Positions 35,888 to 48,595 of a DNA stretch of 64,000 nucleotides are shown here, piece by piece; the stretch's first letter is position 1, and each line of letters opens with the position of its first letter. Origin of the DNA: Berberis thunbergii (lineage: Eukaryota > Streptophyta > Magnoliopsida > Ranunculales > Berberidaceae); the NCBI GenBank assembly GCA_003290165.1, contig QNQO01000558.1:434001-498000 (forward strand), read 5' to 3'. The notes under the pieces were generated by a model. It was not told the DNA's origin and did not search any database. It worked only from the letters and a program-made list of their open reading frames with translations. The translations under genes and the position numbers were made by a program.

Positions 35888-36751
35888 CGAACTACAATAA
35901 GCACATTTGTAATTGTAAGTTGTTGGAAAGTGGAAAATAAAATTATATTTCGAAGTCTTCAATTGATTAATAATTTATGATGTCGATTTAGTTGAAAATT
36001 TCTCAAGATGGCCTTAAAGTGAGTACATCTTACCTAAAAGTTTCATAACAATGTAAATTTTGGGTATCGTAGGAGCCATATTTGTCATTGGCTAAGTCGC
36101 ATCACAGTGGGAATAGTTGAGACAAGAGGCACATGATAAAACATGTCGAAAAAGGACATATAAATGAATTCCAACTAAAACAAAGGACAAAGTGAAGAGA
36201 ATGCTAGAGCAATATATTGTAATGTGTCATACGGATAATTGTAAGATATTTTGTGGGCACTCTTACCATGGGAAGGTGTAAGAAATAAGATATTTTGCCT
36301 ATATAAGGTATTGCTCTTCTTCTTAAGAGAGGTTGGAAAGATTGAAGAGTGGCATGGAAATAAAGTGATTGTATAAGGAGAAGAAGTGATTGCGACTCGA
36401 ATATAGGACACAGGTGTGGTGACTCTTGGTGATAAATATCAGTTATAAAAAAGGTCAATCAATAGGAGGTGAAATATAATCGTGGGAGTCTAAGGTTGTT
36501 CATGTAAGTTTGAAAAATGACATATTAATTTGTAAATTAAATTGTTTAAATTTTTTCTAATTGAGAATAATGTCCGTCTAAGTTGAAATTTTTCAAGATG
36601 TGCCTTGAGAGTATGTTTTCGAAGACCTAAGCTCTTGGAAGGGTTTTGGTGTTGTCGATTGGTCCGGGATGAAATCTTAATGAAAGGGTGGAGCTGCTTT
36701 AACACTCACTTTGAAAAAAAAAAGTTATGAAAATATATCATTTATGCTTAC
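35888..36751. other. Intergenic DNA
   Basis: I see no convincing gene, RNA or repeat here. Short minus-strand frames at 36175-36705 have no recognisable domain. Confidence 0.45.
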
Positions 36752-36760
36752 AAGGTACAA

Positions 36761-38675
36761 TATATTTATAGGCAGTGATTACTCCACACCACCATTTCCT
36801 CTTTCTCACACAACCATTGAGTTTTTTTTTTTTTTTTTTGTATTTACTTACTCACACCACCAATAAATATGCATAACAGAGAAACCCAAACTCAAAACTA
36901 GAAAAATGCAAAACATGGTAACTTTCGACCAATTTAAACCTTCAATTGAAACCGATTCTCAAACTCGAAACACAAAAGTTGTAGTACTATGAGTTATCTA
37001 ATAAACACAACTTAAATCACTTGAACATGTTTTGAAATGAGCAAGTTATGGTCATTTTACTAAAGTCGCACAAATCTGTCTCGCAATGAAAATGGGATAG
37101 TGTTCCTGACTTTCGGCCAACTTATATGCTCGATTGAGATTGATTCTCAAGTTGTTCAAAACAAAAAAAAAGTTATAGTACTCAGAGTTATCTAATAAAC
37201 ACAACTTGAATCACTAGAAAATGTTTTGAAACGAGCAAGTTATGGTCATTTTACTAAAGTCGCGCAATAAAAATGGAATAGTGTTTCTAAATTTTGGCCA
37301 ACTTATGTGCTCGATTGAGATCAATTCTCAAGTTGATCAAAACACTAAACTTGTATTACTCAGAGTTATCTAATAAACACAACTTGAATCACTTGAAAAT
37401 GTTTTGAAACGAGCAAGTTACTGTCATTTTACTAAAGTGTTGCAAATTTGTCTCGCAATAAAAATAAAATAGTGTTTCTGACTTTTGACCAACTTATGTG
37501 CTCGATCGAGACCGATTCTCAAGTTGATCAACACACTAGAGTTGTAGTACTCAGAGTTATCTAATAAACACAACTTGAATCACTTGAAAATGTTTTGAAA
37601 TTAGCAAGTTATTATCATTTTTATTAAAGTCGCGTGAATCTGTCACAAAAATTCATGTCCGCAGTGTGCAATGCAGGTTATCTGGAATTCCCCGCATTGC
37701 AAGGTGTGAACAAGATTTTTTTTGAATTTTTTTTGTTCACCGTGGATAATGCGGACGAAACTAAAAGCTGCAATTTATTCTGAAACTGGAAAAATTTTCA
37801 ATTTGTGATTTTTTTAAAACTTAGTTTTCTGAGGTATTTGCGCATTGTTGCATCAAACTTAAACTCGAACCATACAAGTCTTCCGAACTAATTCTTTACG
37901 TGACTACTCCAAACCACCATTTTGCCCGACTTTAGTAAAATGACCATAACTTGCTCATTTCAAAATATTTTTAAGTGATTCAAATTGTGTTTATTAGGTA
38001 ACTCAATGTACTACAATTTTCATGTTTTGATGAGGTTGAAAATTAGTCTCGATCGATCATATAAGTTGGCCAAAATTCAGGGACACTATCCCATTTTTAT
38101 TGCAAGACATATTTGCGTGACTTTAGTAAAACGACCATAACTTGATCATTTCAAAACATTTTCAAGTAATTAAAGTTGTGTTTGTTAGATAACTCAAATT
38201 AGTACAATTTTTGTTGTTTGATAAGGTTGAGAATCGGTCTCAAATGAGGGTTTAAATTAGTTGAAAGTTACCCTCTAACAATCAAATGAGGGAGAGAGTG
38301 GAGAAGCAAGAGATAGAATGGATGGCTCACTTACAGAAGAGTTGGAGTCAATAATGGGGAGGGGAGATTTGAGGGGATTTTGGAGAGTTTGAGGGTTTCG
38401 ATATGTAACGGTTTCGATTTTGAGAGATTTTCGAGGGTGAGGAATGAGATTTGCAAGAAAATTGAGTGTGGGTGGAGATTTGGAAGAGATTTAAATGTGG
38501 GAGAGGGAGGAATTTTGAATGGGGAGGGAGAGATCTCTTGTCGATTTGAATGAGGAGGGAAAAAAAGTTGGGTTTTGGTTTATATAGGTGGTGTGAGAAA
38601 GAAAGTAGGTGGTGTGAGAGAGTAGAATGGTGTGAGAAAGAGAAAATGGTGGTGTGGAGCAGTCACTACCCTTGG
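36761..38675. mobile_element. Fold-back MULE-like element with internal tandem repeats
   Basis: The left end (GCAGTGATTACTCCACACC then ACCATTTCCTCTTTCTCACAC, ~36772-36812) is repeated inverted at the right end (GTGTGAGAAAGAGAAAATGG then GGTGTGGAGCAGTCACTAC, ~38628-38670). The 9-bp AAGGTACAA lies on both flanks (36752-36760 and 38676-38684), the target length of Mutator-like elements. The left arm holds ~180-bp tandem units, and the right arm holds related units inverted (37920-38275). It has no transposase. The left TIR starts ~10 bp inside the duplication, so the exact left end is uncertain. Confidence 0.75.
36905..37640. repeat. ~180-bp tandem repeats (four units) in the fold-back element
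   Basis: Each unit carries GACTTTCGGCCAACTTATAT, CGATTCTCAAGTTG, CTCAGAGTTATCTAATAAAC, CACAACTTGAATCACTTG and GTTTTGAAACGAGCAAGTTA. Units start near 36914, 37109, 37290 and 37480. Two inverted relatives lie at 37920-38275. Confidence 0.82.
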
Positions 38676-38907
38676 AAGGTACAAAATAAAAACCTATTTA
38701 TTTTATGATTACATTTAAGAACAAAATCGTAATTAAAAATTCAGATGTTTTGCATGAGTGTAGAAAATAAAAGTTGTAGGTGCGCATAGCACTCCCCTTT
38801 ACAATTCATTTGAAATAACATGACAACGGTTAAATGAATATCAAATCAAAAGCAACATTTTAAGCGCGGGAAATTGTACAAACCAACTTGTACATTTACA
38901 TAATTAC

Positions 38908-40671
38908 ATGTATAGATTTCAATGGGCAAAATCTTTCCTTTCAACTTGCAAAGACCTCAAATCCCTCACCCAAGTTCATGCACTAATGATCTTCACTGGG
39001 GTCTTCAATGCTGGAAACTCCAACAGTCAACTTATATCCTCCTACGCTCGAATGGGTGACATGGTTGCTGCTCGCCAAGTGTTTGATGAATTACCCCAGA
39101 GAGTTGTCTCCACTTGGAATGCCATGATAATTGCCTACTCTAGAGAGGGTTCCACCCATAAAGTCCTAAATCTTTACAGAAGTATGATTACGGAGGGAAG
39201 TACTAGACCGGATAGTTCAACTTTCACTGTTGCATTGAAGGCTTGTGCTAAGTTGATGGACTTGAAGATGGGTGAAGAGGTAAGATTGAAGGCTGCTGAG
39301 TTTGGGTACAGAGATGATGTGTTTGTCGGGTCTGGGGTTTTGAATTTGTATGTGAAATGTGGGAAGGTAGATGAAGCGAAGAGAGTTTTTGATGAAATGC
39401 CGAAGAAGGATGTTGTTTCGTGGACGACCATGATCACGGGTTATGCTCAGAGTGGTCGAGCGGTTGAGGCTATTGATGTTTATAGGAGGATGCAAAGAGT
39501 GGGACTTGAAGGAGATGGGGTGGTTATGGTTGGTTTGATTCAGTCATGCTCGAATGTTGGAGATCCCAAATTGGGTCTTTCTGTTCATGGGCACATTATA
39601 AGGCGAGAACTTCCGACGGACATTGTTGTTGAAACCAGTCTTGTTGACATGTACGCGAAGAATGGGCTCTTGAAGTTTGCTTGCTTGGTATTTGAGAACA
39701 TGTCTTCTCATAATATAGTTTCTTGGAGTGCTTTGATTTCGGGTTTTGCTCAAAATGGGTATGCAGCATTTAGATTGTTAGTTGATATGCAGAAACATGG
39801 ACTCAGACCTGATCTAGTGTCACTTGTGAGTGCACTAGCGGCTTGTTCCTATGTTGGATCCTTGAAATTAGGAAAATCTATACATGGTTATATTGTGAGA
39901 AGGCTTGAATTTGATCGGATTGCTGTAACTGCAGTGATTGACATGTACTCTAAATGTGGTTCCCTATCAAGTGCACACTTGCTTTTTGATCGATTAAATA
40001 CAAGGGACCTGATTTCTTGGAATGCGATAATTGCTAGCTATGGAGCTCATGGATATGGAAATGAAGCACTTTTGATTTTTCTCCAGATGATGAAGACAGG
40101 GTTAAGACCAGACCATGCCACCTTCGCATCTCTTTTATCCGCTTTTGGTCATTCAGGTCTTGTCGAAGAAGGTTTGCACTGGTTTGATGTTATGATGAAT
40201 CAATTCAAGATCGAACCTGCTGAGAAGCATTATGCTTGTGTGGTTGATCTCTTAGCTCGTGCTGGCCGTGTTGAAGAGGCTCATCAGCTGATAGAGTCCA
40301 TGGTGGCTGAACCTGGAGCCACTGTTTGGGTCGCACTCCTTGCTGGGTGCATTAACAATCGGAGGTTGGAACTTGGAAATAGTGTGGCAAGGAAGGTTCT
40401 TGAGTTGAAACCAGATGATCCAGGAATATACACTTTGGTGGCAAACATCTTTGCTGCATCAAGGAAGTGGGATGACGTGGCTAGTGTGAGGAAGATAATG
40501 AAGAAAACTGGGATGAAGAAGGTAGCAGGTCATAGTGTAGTTGAAGTCGATGGAGTGCTGCATACGTTCTTGATTGAGGATATTACGCATCCTCAGTATG
40601 AGAAGATTGTAACAATCTTGCAGAGGCTGGATGAAGAGATGAGAGACATGGGTTATGTCCTGAAGACTTAG
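38908..40671 (+). CDS. PLS-class pentatricopeptide repeat protein, E/E+ type
   Basis: This is an intronless 587-codon gene starting at ATG 38908 and ending TAG. Like other PLS proteins it should act on organellar RNA, probably at one or more editing sites. The N-terminus is short (MYRFQWAKSFLSTCKDLKSL), so the targeting signal is weak by eye. Repeats run from about residue 20, with the usual L-, S- and P-type signatures. Examples are QVHALMIFTGVF, RVVSTWNAMIIAYSREGS, KKDVVSWTTMITGYAQSG and HNIVSWSALISGFAQNG. The end has VWVALLAGCINNRRLELG (E motif) followed by GMKKVAGHSVVEVDGVLHTF and ITHPQYEKI (E+-like). A DYW domain is absent. No frameshift or stop is present. It starts only ~230 bp after the fold-back MULE, so its promoter probably lies partly in or next to transposon sequence. 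Confidence 0.93.
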   Translation: MYRFQWAKSFLSTCKDLKSLTQVHALMIFTGVFNAGNSNSQLISSYARMGDMVAARQVFDELPQRVVSTWNAMIIAYSREGSTHKVLNLYRSMITEGSTRPDSSTFTVALKACAKLMDLKMGEEVRLKAAEFGYRDDVFVGSGVLNLYVKCGKVDEAKRVFDEMPKKDVVSWTTMITGYAQSGRAVEAIDVYRRMQRVGLEGDGVVMVGLIQSCSNVGDPKLGLSVHGHIIRRELPTDIVVETSLVDMYAKNGLLKFACLVFENMSSHNIVSWSALISGFAQNGYAAFRLLVDMQKHGLRPDLVSLVSALAACSYVGSLKLGKSIHGYIVRRLEFDRIAVTAVIDMYSKCGSLSSAHLLFDRLNTRDLISWNAIIASYGAHGYGNEALLIFLQMMKTGLRPDHATFASLLSAFGHSGLVEEGLHWFDVMMNQFKIEPAEKHYACVVDLLARAGRVEEAHQLIESMVAEPGATVWVALLAGCINNRRLELGNSVARKVLELKPDDPGIYTLVANIFAASRKWDDVASVRKIMKKTGMKKVAGHSVVEVDGVLHTFLIEDITHPQYEKIVTILQRLDEEMRDMGYVLKT

Positions 40672-42053
40672 TTTCAGTTGCATGATCTTGAGGAGTGAAG
40701 GAGAGGATATTGTCTAACCTTGGCTAGTGACTAGCCATTGATATTAACACAAAAGCAAGGGACTGGACTCGTGACAATTAAGAATAGTACCAGTTCACAT
40801 TCACCAGGAAGAAGCCATATTAGGGGTGATTGTTGTGAGGTATGTTTAGCGCTTTCATCACGTTATGATATGGTTTGTCATGTGGAGATTACTAGTTGCT
40901 TACATCGGCTATTTGCTCTTTGGGAAGTATCTTAGTTATCTCCCATCTCATTGTCAAGGACCTAACAATGTTGGGAAGAATGGGTTTAACCATTTAAGTC
41001 AATATTTTAAGATTGCCCATTTTAACCACCATAACCCATGGTATGAAGTAATGCGCAGTTCCCACATTGCTTTATGGGTCCATTACGGAGTGGCTACATG
41101 CTCACCACTTGCAGACCACTTTAGCAAAATGTTGCATTGGGGCTCACTCGGTATAAGTCGAAAGGCGGCGACAGGCCTGTCCTTACTCGTTAAGAGCCGA
41201 GTGAGAGGAACGGCAGTCTTGGTCTTTTTTCAGCTAATGACATGTCTGATAAGGATGTGAGGAGAAGTTGAATCAAATAACCCCAAAGACCACAATACCT
41301 TATATATGAAGAGAACATCCGTTTATTCTTCGGAAGAATAGCACACAACTTTGAGAGACCAGACCGACCCTGCTTTAGGAACACTCAAAGCCCCAAAACC
41401 ACTGTTCACTCTAAATGAATGACTAACTTCACATTGTCATGTCTTGATTTCTGTGAGTAAAACTTGGCCCTTTTGAAAATAAAGACCACTTTGGATGGAA
41501 GGAAAGCAACTCAACTGGGATGCATATAAAATTCTTTAGCGAGGTATGTTACTTCAACCATTATTTTATTTATTTATTTATTTTTTCATGTGCATCTTGG
41601 AAACATTATGAATGTAAAACATCAGTTTTCTAATACAATGTTGACAAATTCACTGATAGATGTTGGACATAGAGGTTTTCTTATTACAACGGGGAACCAT
41701 TTCCCATATAAATGGATGCCCAGTGGTACATATTAGATATTCATAAAAAACTGATCCATGAGGTCAATCCTGAGACAACTTTGCTACGTAATACTAGTTT
41801 CAGTTCATTGGTTTGATCCTACCTACGGTCACCTAAATTTGTAACTTAATTCATCAAAAATATGTTCCACAACTATGAAGACCTGCAGAATCATGGTAGC
41901 AAGTAGCCTTATATTTATCATTCAAATTTTGGTTGATTTTGTTGGTCACAAGAGTGAAGCTTATTGATTTATCTGTTTTATTTTCATTTGAACATAGAGT
42001 AAATTAGTTCAAATTCTAAAATTGATTATATAAGTTCTGGTAGGGCCTAGGGG
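40672..42053. other. PPR 3' region and intergenic DNA
   Basis: This holds the putative 3' UTR of the PPR gene and then non-coding DNA. I do not recognise a gene or a delimited repeat. Confidence 0.45.
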
Positions 42054-42172
42054 CAGAGGCGGAGCTACATACAAGACATGGGGGTAGTTGCTCCCCCTAA
42101 AATTTTCAAACTACTATTTTTTATTATGAACAGTACACAAATAGTGATGAACAGCAATCAAATTTAACTAAT

Positions 42173-42203
<31 letters not shown>
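42054..42203. repeat. hAT-like terminus followed by a 29-base C run
   Basis: CAGAGGCGGAGCTACATAC at 42054 resembles the common plant hAT-type end CAGAGGCGGAGC. No inverted partner is visible downstream, so only one end is present. A homopolymer of 29 C lies at 42175-42203. Confidence 0.45.
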
Positions 42204-42205
<2 letters not shown>

Positions 42206-42510
42206 ATCCCCTTTTTGCCCTGTAAAAGGAAAATTAAATAAATAATCCACTGTTGTAATTGATAATTAACTAACAATTGGGAAAACTAGGAACTGTATAT
42301 TACTCTCATTGAAAATGCTCAGGGGGAAGGGGTATAAATATAAAAACTATGTTGTTGTATTTGATAGGTAAAACTTGGGAAGAATAGGAAAGCATTCATG
42401 TAATACCTTTCCATTCAACTGCAAAATGAATAAAAAAATAAAAAATAAATATAAATCAATACACTAAAACAAGATGTCCTTTTTTTAAAGTGATAAATTT
42501 CCTTTGATAC

Positions 42511-45500
42511 TCAAGCAGCAGCTTTAGAGACTCGTTTTAGAGCATTTGCAATCTCATCGGCTTTTGCGTCTTCTACGTAGGTTACGAGAGGACTCTCCCC
42601 AGGGACAATGTCATCCCTGAAGTAGCTTCCTGTGGTTCTAAGCAACTTTTCAGAACTTTCCTCCACCACCCCTTTCATGATCACTGTCTTGTGTGCCCCA
42701 GATATTAATTCTTCGTAATCTGTATCGCCTGTTTCACCCAGAAACATGTACATGTTTGCCACATTCAAACCCCATCGAACAAAGAGATACCTGATAGTCA
42801 TCAGAGATTCAGAATGAGGAGTAATTATAGCATTGCTCTGAGGAAGGAATGAAGGATGGTTAATATGATTATAAATGTATGGTTTCTCTGACTGAGCTAG
42901 TTTGCATATTCAACTCCATAGATCAGTAGCATGTTTAAATGTGAGTTATGAGAGTAGCTCACTTGCTCTGGCGAAGGATGGTGATGCAATAGAAATAATG
43001 AGTATGATTTGTCTTACTGAGCTTGTTTGCAGATTTCAACACCGTGGATCAACAACATGTTTAAATAACAGTTATGATGTAGCTCAGAAGTGAAAGTCCC
43101 TCACAAACATAATAGTACTAGCAGTAGCAATCAAATCCCACTCGATTAGTTGCCTGTGTGCTGCTTGGATGTTCAAGGGTGGGCGTCCCGTTTTAGAGGG
43201 GGTTTCTTTTCTTGACCTTTGATTTGGTAATCGATGATTTTTCCTTTGTTCAAGGTTTTCCAGGTAAAAGTGTCTTGTGGTTGTTTCTTGCTTTATTTCT
43301 TCTTTGTTCTATTTTGCTCTTGTTGTACCCCAGGCTGAGGTGGGGAAAACTCCCAATAATGTGAGTAGTGTTTTTCACCAGTAGTCAGTAGCTAAAACTT
43401 TCCAAGTTCTCTATACTAATAATTCCTTTCTAAACATGAAGGTGCAGAGAGGTGTACCTGAGTGCCTGCGATCGAGATACAAGGAGCGGGACTACTTGTA
43501 TTCTTGTTGAGTTTCGGCAATACATCAAATGGCATCGGAGTCCCCTCATTCTAAGCTTCTGTCTCAGTTCATCCACTTTCTTTGCCTGAAAGAGCAACAA
43601 CAGTATGATAAGTATCAAATTCGTCATTTACCTACTACGTTAATAAAATTTCATGCATACCTTATTAATATCTCTTATTAAATAGGACACACAATGGGGG
43701 TTGCTTGATTTCAAGTCTTCCTCAATGGGACTCGGAGATTTCTCAGATTGATTTAATCCAGCTTCCTGGGTATTCATCAGCTTCCACAGAGTCTTCTTTA
43801 GTCCTTCACAACCCCAACGATATTCAATATGGGATGAGTAGTCTGGGTCCGGACACAGTTTCCTGTCATCTTCTGAGCACATGCCTGGGTAATAAACTTC
43901 ACTCCCACTACCACAGATCAAAGCATCAAACTCTGTAACTTGTATCTTCCCAGATCTCAAAAACTCCACTACTTCGGACAAGGGCATTGCTGTTGACAGT
44001 GCAAATCCACAAAACCTAGAAATTTGGGAATCCGATCTGACTGCCTTGAATATCTCCTGCATTATTTGAATCATCTTATTGTCTGGATCTCCATCTTTGT
44101 TATAGCAGTCAAGTGCTATCACAATGAGCCTCCGCCGCCGCCTCAGCATAGGATACTTGGTTGGCACATTCTCAGGCTGCTTTATACTACTTTCAGATTC
44201 AGCTACATTGTCTTTTACTTCTTTAGTGATTTGGCTTAGGATCTGTTCCACTTGGTCTTGCATCTGGCTGCCATACTCATTATTCTGTATTGAACTGTTT
44301 AGTGGCTTCTCTCCGTCGATTGAGAGTCTGAGTGACATGTCCTTCTCATCCACAAGCGAGCTTGAAAGGGCTTCTTCTGCCACCATATCATCTACGGGAG
44401 TGTTAGTTTGCCACTGAGGGTGCCTTATCCTGCAAGCTGCTATTCTTGTCAGATATGTGCGGCAGTGCTCTGGCCAAGAGAAAAGGTGTATGTTCTTCCA
44501 TCCATTCTTTCTACATTCATGCCATAAATTTTTCTCTGCAACTAGCTTGAGCAGCGCATCCGCTATCTCGTGTTGATCATGGGGGTCCACCAGCAATCCA
44601 TTATGCAACGCCTAAAGTCATTCAGTGGGGTTACAAAAGTGACGCGAAATATTCATCCGGTATTCTTTTTACAAATGTCCACTGTCTATATAGGAATTCA
44701 TCGTGACATTGTCAACTGATGTTACGGTAGTGTCACTTCCTCTGGAATAGTATTTTGTTCTGAGTTCATCCACTTTGGAGGTGTTTTCATGTCTCATAGG
44801 GATATTCTTGCAACACCATGAACTCTAAAGAAGTGGACAGTGATTTGATTGAAATGAAATATCTTTCATAGTGCATTCTCGACAGTATTCTAAAGAAAAC
44901 CCATCTTATCTTTGTAGTAAATAAGCTGAAGCAAATTCCACAGAACAATTGTATCCCTTCCTATAGTAAGATTCAAGTCTTACATGATACACACTGAAGT
45001 TCATATGCGTATATAACCATACATGTGTCTGTGCTTGTGTAGATCCAGGGATTGATATTTCACATCTTAGTTTATTGTTTCGTTGTTTTTTTTAGATTTT
45101 TTTCTTTATGAAAGCAATCGAGATTCATAATCATACTTGTGCAAATGTGCATCATATTGGAAATTATGCTTTCTTTTCTTGTTGTTCTTGTGGAGTTGGG
45201 GATAAAATGGTAGCGTATATCAGAAATATTGAGACTATAGTATTGTTACCCGATGAATGTCCACTGGACCACCATTTTTAGTAGCCACCATTGGAAGCCC
45301 ATGTGCTGCTGCCTACATCATTTCATATGCATTAACTAGGTCAGTTTCCCTTGTATTAAACTGTGGTCAGATCATAGATCCAAGGAACGTAGGAGATTTC
45401 AATACTTTCCTCAATTAATGTAAGACCAAAAGGCTCAACCAAAGCTGGATTTATGAAGACGCCCTGCCATTTTATTAACCAGTTAGTTGATCAGTATACT

Positions 45501-47996
45501 ATAGTTAGTCTGAATTTGAAACTGGTTTACACAAACCCTTGATTTTGCTGCAAGACGGTAGATGTCTGGAACATCGGACTGCTTGTGATGCTTTGGGTAG
45601 GCAACCAACCCATAGAGGTCATACTTGTCAATCAGCTTTAGAACGGTGATAAGCACACTGGCACTACCAGAAGACATTTCATCTATGTCATCCCTATTTC
45701 CCATTATGAGAGTCTGTTACAACTATAGTCAGTTCTATTTATTCAAAGTTTGTTTTCTGTATTCAGTGGAGAAACAATTGAAGTATTAGATACTAACTAG
45801 ATTTGAAAGCTCTCTTAGGGAGCGGCTTTCTCCAAAGGCTGTCAAGAGGGTGGTGATGTTTTTCTTAGGGTCTGGTCTCGATAAAGCCAGGATCATTGGT
45901 TTGTGGGGATTGGCGAAGAAACGCATCACCTGCAGGAACCATTTCATCAGCTAAGAAGTAGAGATAAAATGTAATGAGCAAACTCGAGTTTTTGAAGGAA
46001 AAACTTACTTCTGCCCATATTGTCGGGACAGCCCTTGGAGACGACCCATCATTAGCGGTTAGTGCAGTGAATTCGCCATCTAGTTCAGGCACATCTTCTT
46101 GAGCTTCCACATTGCTGAAGTCCATTCCAGGAGGTATTACCTGTACGATCATGAAAATTTATTATCATTGGTTTTCCTTTAGCTTACATGAAATGATTAA
46201 TGAAAGTTCTCCGTACTATATCTTAGTTGCAGTCAATAAACCTAATTCTGAAGTTGGAAACAATTCATCGAAGTTATGGATTACAATCACTGAGGAAACT
46301 TGGTCTCTTGCTACACTTTGTACCCAGATGTCATATAATGGATTAGGAGGTAATGCAATTGATTAGCTAGAACCAGTACAGTTTTGGTTAGTATAATACT
46401 GACCGTCATTCTGGGCATGAAACGGCCATGACAGTTGACCCCACGTCTAGCACGTGCACGCAATACCTTCTCGAGCTTAACATCAAACCCATCATACAAT
46501 CCCCACTGCTCATCAATCTCTTGCTTAGTACTTGTGATAACAAGTTCAGCAGTGTCAAGGGATAGCTCCTCTGCCTCTATGCGTCGCATGATTTTGTAAG
46601 TTGAGTTGATATCCTCCTTGGATTGGCGTCCCTGCTTAAGAAGCTGTTCCAATTTATTCCTCCCAAGTGAGTGTCCTGTAAGAACCATAGGGATGTTCAG
46701 TGCTCCTGAAAGGAGTGCTGCACTATCTCCTGCATCTGCATAGTGGCCGTGAATCACATATGGCCAAACAGGTTGGCCTTGGCCTATTTGTTCACCCAAG
46801 GCCTTGGACATATTAAGAATATGAGCGAGTGCACCATCGACAAATTCCTGAAGATGAGGCCATAGTAACTCTTTCCTTAGGTACTTATCCCGGGGTCCAA
46901 ATGGTATTCGTACAATATAAGCCCCACTGCTCTCTCCTGCTGCATCTTCAGAACTGGTTATCATCTCGGTAGGCTCTCCGTAACTCCAATCCACATCTCT
47001 TGACAATACCTGGCGAGTCAGGAGGTCTACCCTATACACCCCGGGCATCAGGGCAAGTGCCCTTGAAAGCTCAACCACATATTTGATCTGAATTTTCGTT
47101 AGAAAAATAAGCACTGAGCTCAACAAATGAAATCATAATCTATATTTCAGAAAAAAAGATCTGTCAACTACCTGACCACCTGTATCAGAATCTCGTCCGA
47201 GCTCCATGTTTTCTCCCCGGACCAAACCATGCAAACTGATAACAAATACGACTCCGTTATTCATTACTATGTACTGCAAATATTTGCAAACGCTTGAAAG
47301 TGAGAATTGGTATCTCCGTTTGTTAATTTGTGATCCAGTTAGTTTAGTTTTTAAATTTGGTACCTGATGAGGATAATGTAGAGTTTCTTTCCTTTGTTAT
47401 CTTCAGACCAGGTATCAAAGGTGGATATGTTTCTCTGCAACCTACTCCGCGGACTCCGTGGAGTCTCTGGATGGGGCGTCAGATCTCCAACCATGTCCCC
47501 TTTCTCCCCTTCAGACATGTCCTCAGACATGTCTTCTGTAGCATCAAGGCGCCCTTGCTCTCTCTCCCACCGCCTATGTGCCACCCGCTGCATATCTTCC
47601 AATTCCAACTACAACCACCAAAACAACGAATTGTTCTTTTCAAAACTAGCTGGATTTAATTCATTCAGAAAAATGTTACTAGGGAAATGTAGCTACCTGC
47701 TTCTTCTTCCGGGCGAGGTGCCAAATGCGCCAGCACATGTTCTCAAGCCTGGAGCCGCGTTCTCGTGTGTTGCGAGTTGCAACCACTTTGATCCAAGTTC
47801 TGTAGAGGTCTGTTTCATTGACACCTGATACCACTTCTTCCACAAAGTACTGGGTGGGGTTAAAGTGAATCCCTCCTCTATCTCTTGCAGTCGGCGTGGA
47901 CGCTGTCATTGACTTCTGTTCCTCTATAGTTGATGCTCCAGCTCCACTGTCCAGGATTGCCTCCAAGTACCCATTGATCCACTCATTTCCAGCCAT
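42511..47996 (-). CDS. SPS: Sucrose-phosphate synthase, 12 exons, 1069 residues
   Basis: SPS makes sucrose-6-phosphate from UDP-glucose and fructose-6-phosphate in the cytosol, the rate-controlling step of sucrose synthesis. Exons: 47996-47697, 47608-47364, 47235-47172, 47087-46404, 46140-46009, 45929-45798, 45713-45537, 45463-45410, 45312-45250, 44611-43661, 43585-43458, 42790-42511. All phases agree; total 3210 nt. The start [20 protein letters not shown] is the family N-terminus. Residues ~159-162 (RNIS) hold the Ser equivalent to the light-regulated phosphosite Ser158 of spinach. Glycosyltransferase motifs are HGHYADAGD (~316), the nucleotide-sugar site [16 protein letters not shown] (~588-603) and RPDPKKN. 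The phosphatase-like C-terminal domain starts near [13 protein letters not shown]. Length matches the usual ~1050-1070. One oddity: intron 8 begins GAAAGT, not GT. It resembles the A-family SPS proteins. Confidence 0.95.
45313..45409 (-). other. SPS intron 8 with GA-AG boundaries
   Basis: Exon 8 must end at GAG (TLIE) and exon 9 must start GCAGCAGCACATGG (AAAHG), because the family protein reads LTLIEAAAHGLP without a gap. The intron therefore starts GAAAGTATTG, where the consensus would be GTAAGTATTG, and ends TGATGTAG. Retaining the 97-nt intron would add [16 protein letters not shown] and then a stop. Using the nearest GT, 4 nt downstream, would shift the frame. Confidence 0.85.
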
Positions 47997-48595
47997 TGCT
48001 ATTACTTGCTACTTGTTAAACAAAGCTAGTTAATCAATTGATTTGGGTTCAAGCAACCTGAACCCAGACACTGATTCTTCTTCTTACAAGCTTTTATGAA
48101 ACAGAAACAGAAACAGAAAAAGACATTGTTGTTTGATGAAAGAAGGTAGTAATAGCTTTGAGAGAGAGTGAAAGATGTTTGTGTTTGTAATCAGAGCTAG
48201 ATTGAAGGGTTGGATCACACGTGTTGTTGTTGCGAGGATTGGCAAGATTCAGTCTTCTTCTTCTAATGCGATTTTGCATGCTATGTTATTGGAAATTTCT
48301 CCAAGTTTATTGCTGAGTTTTTTTTTACCATTGATTATCTCAACTTTTTGCATGGGGAAATAATTTCTTCATATATATTTTCTCTCCCTCCACATTTTAC
48401 TCCACCAAACTAGGAAAGTAAATTAAAAAAAGGTAGATGGGTGAGTTAATTGTTAAGATTCTAGACTCTCGTCTATTATGTAGCCAACATCACGGATCTT
48501 TTGGAGGGCATTTTTCTTTCAAACGAGGATCCTCAGTTCAGTTGGGCACCATCAAGACGACGACAGATATGTTTGTACTAAACATTTGCCATCTT
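47997..48595. other. SPS 5' region
   Basis: This stretch should contain the SPS 5' UTR and core promoter on the minus strand. It includes a pyrimidine-rich leader on that strand (TTTCTGTTTCTGTTTCTG near 48098-48115) and AT-rich DNA around 48370. No other gene is seen. Confidence 0.5.
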
